Shown here piece by piece: positions 59,445 through 64,000 of a stretch of 64,000 nt of DNA. The position numbers and the translations under genes are program-made. Positions within the stretch are counted from its first letter, which is position 1. Each line of letters starts with the position of its first letter. Source of the DNA: Ornatilinea apprima (GTDB taxonomy: Bacteria > Chloroflexota > Anaerolineae > Anaerolineales > Anaerolineaceae); assembly GCF_001306115.1 (NCBI RefSeq), contig NZ_LGCL01000033.1, positions 1-64,000 of the forward strand, in the 5' to 3' direction. The notes beneath the pieces were generated by a model. The model had not been told where the DNA came from. It saw only the letters and a list, made by a program, of their open reading frames with translations, and made no database searches.

Positions 59445-60719
59445 ATGACCCTGGATATATTGATTGGAATGCAATGGGGCGATGAGGGCAAAGGCCGTTT
59501 TGTGGATATGCTCTCGGGTGAGGCGGACTATGTGGCGCGCTTTGCCGGCGGCGATAACGCCGGGCATACCATCCGGATTGGCGAGCGCGTTTACAAGCTG
59601 CACCTGATCCCCTCGGGCATTATTTACCCGCAGACTTTTGGCGTGCTGGGCGGGGGCATGGTGATTAACCCCGGCGTTTTATTGGAAGAGATGCAAATGC
59701 TGCGCGGCGCGGGTGTGCGCATTGAGCCCGACCGCCTGAAAATCTCGCATGTGGCCCAGGTGATCACCCCCGGCCACCGCGCGCTTGACGCGGCCCGCGA
59801 GGCCAGCCTGGGCGCGCGCAAGATCGGCACCACCGGGCGCGGGATTGGCCCGGCCTATGAGCATAAGGCGCGCCGCAGCAACCTGCGCTTTGTGGATCTG
59901 CTGGACGCGCGGCGAATGGAAGAAATTCTGCGGCGCAACCTGGAGAGTATCAACGCCGAGTTGAACGGTGTGTTCCAGCAGCCCGCGCTGGACGTGGAAC
60001 CGATTGTGCGCGATTATCTGGGCTATGCCGAGCAACTGCGCCCGTACATTGCCGATGTGAGCGAGATTCTGATCGACGCGCTGGATGCCGGACGGTATGT
60101 GATCGCTGAGGGGGCGCAGGGCGCTCTGCTGGATATTGACTACGGAACCTATCCGTATGTAACCAGCTCCAGCACGGTGGCGGCCAACGCCCTGGTCGGG
60201 TTGGGGATTGGCCTGCGCCGCGAGGCGCGCGTGATTGGGGTGGCCAAGGTCTTCCAGACGCGGGTGGGTGAGGGGCCTTTCCCCACCGAGCTGCGTGATG
60301 AGATCGCGGCATACCTGCGCGGCGACGGCAGCAAGCAGTGGGATGAGTTTGGCACCACCACCGGCCGCCCGCGGCGCATCGGCTGGCTGGACGGGGTGAT
60401 GCTGCGCCATGTGGCGCGCACCAACCATGTGGATGAGCTGGCGCTGACCAAGCTGGATGTGCTCTCGGGGCTGGAAGAGATCAAGGTGTGCGTGGGCTAT
60501 GCGGGCGTGCAGGCCGGGCAGGAGTTTTTGGCGCTGGAGAGTGCCCAACCGGTGTACCGCAGCTTCCCCGGCTGGACGGGCGACCTGCAGGGAATCACGC
60601 GCTGGGAAGATTTGCCATCCGAGGCGCGCGTCTATGTGGAGTTCATTGAAGAAATCAGCGGCGTGCCGGCCAGATGGGTTTCGGTTGGCCCGGAGCGCAA
60701 CCAGTTGATTCGAAGGTAA
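59445..60719 (+). CDS. purA: Adenylosuccinate synthetase
   Basis: 424 residues with GGAGAAGGACGATT upstream. GTP-binding motif IGMQWGDEGKG, FAGGDNAGHTI, VITPGHRALDAA, IGTTGRGIGPAYEHKARR, EGAQGALLDIDYGTYPYVTSS, TGRPRRIGWLD and the final SVGPERNQLI. The IMP and Asp sites are intact. It performs the first step from IMP to AMP. It is convergent with metK across repeats. Confidence 0.97.
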   Translation: MTLDILIGMQWGDEGKGRFVDMLSGEADYVARFAGGDNAGHTIRIGERVYKLHLIPSGIIYPQTFGVLGGGMVINPGVLLEEMQMLRGAGVRIEPDRLKISHVAQVITPGHRALDAAREASLGARKIGTTGRGIGPAYEHKARRSNLRFVDLLDARRMEEILRRNLESINAELNGVFQQPALDVEPIVRDYLGYAEQLRPYIADVSEILIDALDAGRYVIAEGAQGALLDIDYGTYPYVTSSSTVAANALVGLGIGLRREARVIGVAKVFQTRVGEGPFPTELRDEIAAYLRGDGSKQWDEFGTTTGRPRRIGWLDGVMLRHVARTNHVDELALTKLDVLSGLEEIKVCVGYAGVQAGQEFLALESAQPVYRSFPGWTGDLQGITRWEDLPSEARVYVEFIEEISGVPARWVSVGPERNQLIRR

Positions 60720-60737
60720 GGAAACCGGGCGGGCGAT

Positions 60738-61090
60738 ACCCCATCCCCGCGGCGCAGGGATGGGTGGAAGGCAGAGGGCTGCACACTGTGCAGCCCCTAC
60801 ATGCCATCCAATCAGGTTATTTTCTGTAGCGTCAGCATAGCATGCTGCCGTTGCTGTTGTGAAGCATGCCCCATCCCCGCGCCTGCGGCGCGACTCTTCC
60901 CCGCGATGCAGGGAAGGGTGAAAGAGTGGGCCAAAATTCGTTAATGGGTAGGGTGTGGTGGAGGGCGGCAGGCAAGCCTTTTTTAATGCATCTCAAACCG
61001 CCCGAAACCCACCAATGCGAAGCGATACCTCATCCCCGCGCCTGCGGCGCGACCCTTCCCCGCGATGCAGGGAAGGGTGAAAGAGCGGTG
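60738..61090. repeat. Dispersed repeats (two type-B units and fragments)
   Basis: Type-B units at about 60868-60923 and 61029-61084 (CATCCCCGCGCCTGCGGCGC, CCCTTCCCCGCGATGCAGGG). A shortened copy is at 60740-60775 (CCCATCCCCGCGGCGCAGGG). 60985-61010 carries a type-C end (AAACCGCCCGAAACCC). The + frame reading through the units is an artefact. Nothing else is seen in 60720-61106. Confidence 0.85.
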
Positions 61091-61106
61091 ATCAGCTTTC
61101 CAATCA

Positions 61107-61136
61107 AAACAGCGCGCGGGATTTCCCGCGCGCTGC
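61107..61136 (-). terminator. Rho-independent terminator of metK
   Basis: On the minus strand CAGCGCGCGGG and CCCGCGCGCTG pair around AAAT and are followed by TTTTGATTGG, 20 bases after the metK stop. Confidence 0.85.
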
Positions 61137-61156
61137 TGTATTTCAATAGTGGGTGA

Positions 61157-62368
61157 TTAGAGACCGGCGGCTTTGCGCAGCGCGTCGGCTTTGTTGGTGC
61201 GCTCCCAGGTCAGGTCCAGGTCGTCGCGGCCAAAGTGACCGTACGCAGCTACCTGGCGGTAGACCGGTTTGCGCAGGTCCAGGTCGCGGATGATGGCGCC
61301 GGGGCGCAGGTCGAAGTTTTCGCGGATCAGCTCGGCGATGCGCTCGTCGGCGACTTTGCCGGTGCCGAAAGTTTCCACGTTGATGCTCAGCGGGTGGGCC
61401 ACACCGATGGCGTAGGCCAATTGGATTTCGCAGCGGTCGGCCAGGCCGGCGGCCACCACGTTCTTGGCTACCCAGCGCGCGGCATAGGCGGCCGAGCGGT
61501 CGACTTTGGTGCAGTCTTTGCCGGAGAAGGCGCCGCCGCCGTGACGGCCCATGCCGCCGTAGGTGTCGACGATGATTTTGCGCCCGGTCAGGCCGGCGTC
61601 GCCCAAAGGCCCGCCGATGACAAAGCGGCCGGTGGGGTTGACATAAATCTCAGCTTCGCTGTCCAGCAGCTCGGTGGGGATGATGGGCTTAATCACATGC
61701 TCGATCACGTCTTTGCGGATCTGCTCCTGCTCCACGTCGGCGCTGTGCTGGGTGCTGATTACCACGGTGGGAACGCGCACGGGCTTGCCGAAGCTGTATT
61801 CCACGGTAACCTGGGATTTGCCATCCGGGTAGAGGTAGGGCAGGGTGCCGTTCTTGCGCACTTCGGCCAGGCGGCGGGTGAGCTTGTGGGCCAGGTAAAT
61901 GGGCATGGGCATCAGCACGGGGGTTTCGTTGCAGGCATAGCCGAACATCATACCCTGGTCGCCAGCGCCCAGTTTCTCTATTTCTTCATCGGTCATTTCG
62001 CCGGTTTTGGCTTCCAGCGCCTTATCCACGCCCATGGCAATGTCGGTGGACTGCTGGGAAATGGCGGAAAGCACGGCGCAGGTATCGCCATCGAAGCCCT
62101 TTTTGCCGCGGTCGTAGCCGATCTCGTTGACGATTTTACGCACCAGCTCGTCAAAGTTGACAAAAGCTTCGGTGGTGATTTCGCCCATAATGATGACATA
62201 ACCGGTTTTGGTGGCGGTTTCACAGGCCACGCGCGAGCGCGGGTCTTGCGCGAGGCAGGCATCCAGCACAGCATCGCTGATCTGGTCGCACATTTTGTCC
62301 GGGTGGCCTTCGGTGACCGACTCGGACGTGAACAGGTACTTCGGTGATTGCATGAAAGTGGTAGACAT
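61157..62368 (-). CDS. metK: S-adenosylmethionine synthetase
   Basis: 403 residues with AGGAGG nine bases before the ATG. Signatures: [22 protein letters not shown], the [12 protein letters not shown] hexapeptide region, and [19 protein letters not shown] near the P-loop. The three-domain MAT fold is intact. It makes SAM from Met and ATP. Transcription is controlled by the SAM-I riboswitch in its leader, and the protein ends at a terminator facing purA. Confidence 0.97.
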   Translation of the reverse strand: MSTTFMQSPKYLFTSESVTEGHPDKMCDQISDAVLDACLAQDPRSRVACETATKTGYVIIMGEITTEAFVNFDELVRKIVNEIGYDRGKKGFDGDTCAVLSAISQQSTDIAMGVDKALEAKTGEMTDEEIEKLGAGDQGMMFGYACNETPVLMPMPIYLAHKLTRRLAEVRKNGTLPYLYPDGKSQVTVEYSFGKPVRVPTVVISTQHSADVEQEQIRKDVIEHVIKPIIPTELLDSEAEIYVNPTGRFVIGGPLGDAGLTGRKIIVDTYGGMGRHGGGAFSGKDCTKVDRSAAYAARWVAKNVVAAGLADRCEIQLAYAIGVAHPLSINVETFGTGKVADERIAELIRENFDLRPGAIIRDLDLRKPVYRQVAAYGHFGRDDLDLTWERTNKADALRKAAGL

Positions 62369-62391
62369 TTAGGTGAGCCTCCTGGGTTAAG

Positions 62392-62426
62392 AAAAAATTG
62401 CCCCGTCCGGTCTTCAGGGGGCAATT
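62392..62426 (-). terminator. Riboswitch-controlled intrinsic terminator of metK
   Basis: AAATTGCCCC and GGGGCAATTT pair around 12 bases, followed on the minus strand by TTTTTTC. It lies between the SAM-I aptamer and the metK ribosome site, where SAM binding would favour it and shut off metK. Confidence 0.85.
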
Positions 62427-62449
62427 TCAATCTTCGTTGGTTCTGCCCT

Positions 62450-62570
62450 CCTATCTCCCAGATTTTATCCTGCCGGAATTGGCACCTTAGAGCGTAACAT
62501 TGGCTGTAAGACCACACGTCCCAGGTTGCCGAGGTTTCAAAGGGCCGTTCCCTCCACCTCTCTGGATAGA
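62450..62570 (-). ncRNA. SAM-I (S-box) riboswitch aptamer
   Basis: On the minus strand the aptamer runs from TCTATCC to GGGAGATAGGA. It includes AGAGGTGGAGGGAACGG, GAAACCTCGGCAACC and GGTGCCAATTCC, the S-box core elements in the right order with the kink-turn and pseudoknot parts. P1 arms CTATC and GATAG close it. With the terminator at 62392-62426 it forms a full on/off switch for metK. Confidence 0.93.
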
Positions 62571-62664
62571 AGCGCCGCTAGGGGCTATTCAATTAGGGGT
62601 TATCTTATCACATTCATTTTGGGATGTCAAATTTTCAAATGACTGTGCCAAAGAATAATCGTTA

Positions 62665-63726
62665 TTAGCTTATGCTTTGTTCTACTTGAATTTTTACTTT
62701 AATAAATACAATACCGGTCCCTGCTAATGTGTCATCTAACTCTGAGTTAGGAATTACGGGCATATACTCTTCAACGGTCGATAACTTTAAAAAATCAATC
62801 AATGTAAAAAAATAATCTTTGTAATAAATATTGGGAAATGGATTTTCTACAACTCCGATTGCATCATGATTGTTTCCCGCGATTGTCATTATTTCGGTGC
62901 CACAAGCTGTTTGGAGAAGAAACCTATAGGGCTTCATAGCAGTTATTTCAATTTTTCTATTATTAATATCTGAACCTACATTGATCGGTATTCGAATAAA
63001 CCCATTCTCCTTTGCATAATGGAATAAATATTGATAAACAAATTCTGATTTCTTTCCACCCCGAGGTAAAGGTTCTTCATCAATTAATGTCCGAACTGCT
63101 ACTGGAAGACTTTCTATTAATGCATTAATCTCACTTCTTAATTCTTCAATTCTTTGTTCACTACTTTTTATCATTTTTTCATCAATAACATTATTGCTGA
63201 TTTCTGGAAACTCCTCCAATTGTCGGATGGGAGATGTTTGAATTGTATATTTATGCGAATAATTAGAAATTTTCTGTATTTGTTTTTTTCGTTTTTCAAT
63301 CTCTTCTAAAGCTTTGATATCTTTCTTTAGAAAATCAATCCAATCATCTTCCGAAGAAGCTACATTGTTTGCAATCTCATCAGCTCTCACTTTGATGGTT
63401 TCTATTTCATGAAGTTTATTCGTTGGATACCGGTGTATTAACTGGTCAATATCTTCCTGCATTGATGAAATTGATTTTCCAATATCAGATATTCGACGGT
63501 ATGCACTGACCACGACCCTTTGAATTTCTTGTTGATAACTTTCTTCTGACAATAGTAATTCTATAAATAAGCCAATGCATATTGCAAAAACGAATTTTAG
63601 GAATTCAAAGAACACCAACAATACATTGGATAAGTCATTTGAAATTGCCTGGATCAAAAAAACAGAAATCGATAATACGATAAAGAAAATTAAGAACCCC
63701 CAAGCCTTTTTTGAATTTATAGTCAT
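62665..63726 (-). CDS. AT-rich membrane protein with coiled coil
   Basis: 353 residues. Two close membrane helices at ~8-30 and 34-58 (WGFLIFFIVLSISVFLI, VFAICIGLFIELLLS) are followed by a coiled coil at ~65-200 with several heptads (ISDIGKSISSMQEDIDQLI, EEIEKRKKQIQKI). The C-terminal ~150 residues are an alpha/beta domain (EEPLPRGGKKSEFVYQYLFHYA, ENPFPNIYYKDYFFTLIDFLK). Very low GC compared with metK suggests recent transfer. No catalytic motif is recognised; a membrane-tethered sensor or defence role would fit but is not shown. Confidence 0.65.
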   Translation of the reverse strand: MTINSKKAWGFLIFFIVLSISVFLIQAISNDLSNVLLVFFEFLKFVFAICIGLFIELLLSEESYQQEIQRVVVSAYRRISDIGKSISSMQEDIDQLIHRYPTNKLHEIETIKVRADEIANNVASSEDDWIDFLKKDIKALEEIEKRKKQIQKISNYSHKYTIQTSPIRQLEEFPEISNNVIDEKMIKSSEQRIEELRSEINALIESLPVAVRTLIDEEPLPRGGKKSEFVYQYLFHYAKENGFIRIPINVGSDINNRKIEITAMKPYRFLLQTACGTEIMTIAGNNHDAIGVVENPFPNIYYKDYFFTLIDFLKLSTVEEYMPVIPNSELDDTLAGTGIVFIKVKIQVEQSIS

Positions 63727-63926
63727 TTTTCCACCTTTGAATCTAATCTACAAAAGACAAGCGAATTATTTTTCTGATAAAAACATTATATATTAGCTCA
63801 ACATCAGTTTTATTGAAACAGATTGAAAAGTACACCTATCGCCGTGAGCAAATCCCGCCTGAAGACGGGTGCGGGATTGTGCAAAGGCAGGTATGCTTGA
63901 GGACGCTATGCTATGATTAAAGAGAA

Positions 63927-64000
63927 ATGAAGCGGTATTCCGCCTTGTTTGCTGAACTTTTAGAACCAAAATGGATTTTTTTCGTACATCTTACAGATCC
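63927..64000 (+). CDS. N-terminus of a gene cut by the window edge
   Basis: An open frame starts at ATG 63927 (AAAGAGAA upstream) and reads MKRYSALFAELLEPKW with no stop to the end of the window. 24 codons are too few to assign a family. An inverted repeat, AATCCCGC / GCGGGATT at 63851-63878, lies upstream; the gap 63727-63926 holds nothing else. Confidence 0.4.
   Translation, partial: MKRYSALFAELLEPKWIFFVHLTD

Noticed and set aside
60866..61156. Plus-strand 96-codon frame
   Set aside because: It consists of two type-B repeats and the metK terminator region.

Overview
The window looks like chromosomal DNA of a GC-rich bacterium, most likely a Chloroflexota of the class Anaerolineae. This is inferred from gene content and from the many short G/C-rich dispersed repeats, not from a marker tree. 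Housekeeping genes are present (cysS, rlmB, hom, purA, and metK under a SAM-I riboswitch). There is one tRNA gene and no rRNA or CRISPR array.

Layout. 1-125 is the 3' end of an IS3-type transposase and the right end of its IS. 126-442 is a block of short repeats. 590-10802 is a dense head-morphogenesis cluster, all on the + strand: two small proteins, large terminase, a glycoside-hydrolase-like lysin, portal, a fused protease-scaffold-capsid protein, a holin-like peptide, connector-like proteins, a Mu F-type minor head domain and a fibre-like protein. No integrase, repressor, tail tube or tape measure is visible. A secreted beta-propeller protein (10954-13128) follows after a terminator. A LexA-like palindrome sits just before the first gene of the cluster.

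13528-24137 is ordinary chromosome, nearly all on the minus strand: hydrolase, cation efflux, P450, ferritin, a five-copy 111-bp tandem repeat, rRNA methyltransferase, cysteinyl-tRNA synthetase, a PIN-TRAM membrane protein, a 30-residue membrane peptide, an ASCH protein and an MFS pump. 24305-28550 is a two-gene c-di-GMP unit, an HD-GYP phosphodiesterase followed by a GGDEF cyclase, behind a clear promoter. 28600-36950 mixes small proteins, a pilin-lectin fusion, a MoaD-like protein, hom and a large membrane protein. 37023-39949 is an ArsR regulator with a palindromic operator and a four-module CoA-disulfide reductase/rhodanese/TusA/DsrE protein, probably for sulfane-sulfur handling. 39985-50792 holds more chromosomal genes: a degenerate Mrr-like protein, transporters, a radical SAM protein, a DEAD helicase and GT-C-like membrane proteins.

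50856-54823 is a lower-GC block of small unrelated genes separated by attC-like imperfect palindromes. It resembles an integron cassette array without an integrase in view, and it lies next to the 3' end of a tRNA-Ile(CAT). 55240-62570 contains an S41 lipoprotein, a lone sortase, a coiled-coil membrane protein, purA, more repeats, metK and its riboswitch. 62665-64000 is AT-rich: one membrane coiled-coil protein and the start of a gene cut by the window edge.

The two regions most worth study are the tail-less capsid cluster and the cassette-like array.
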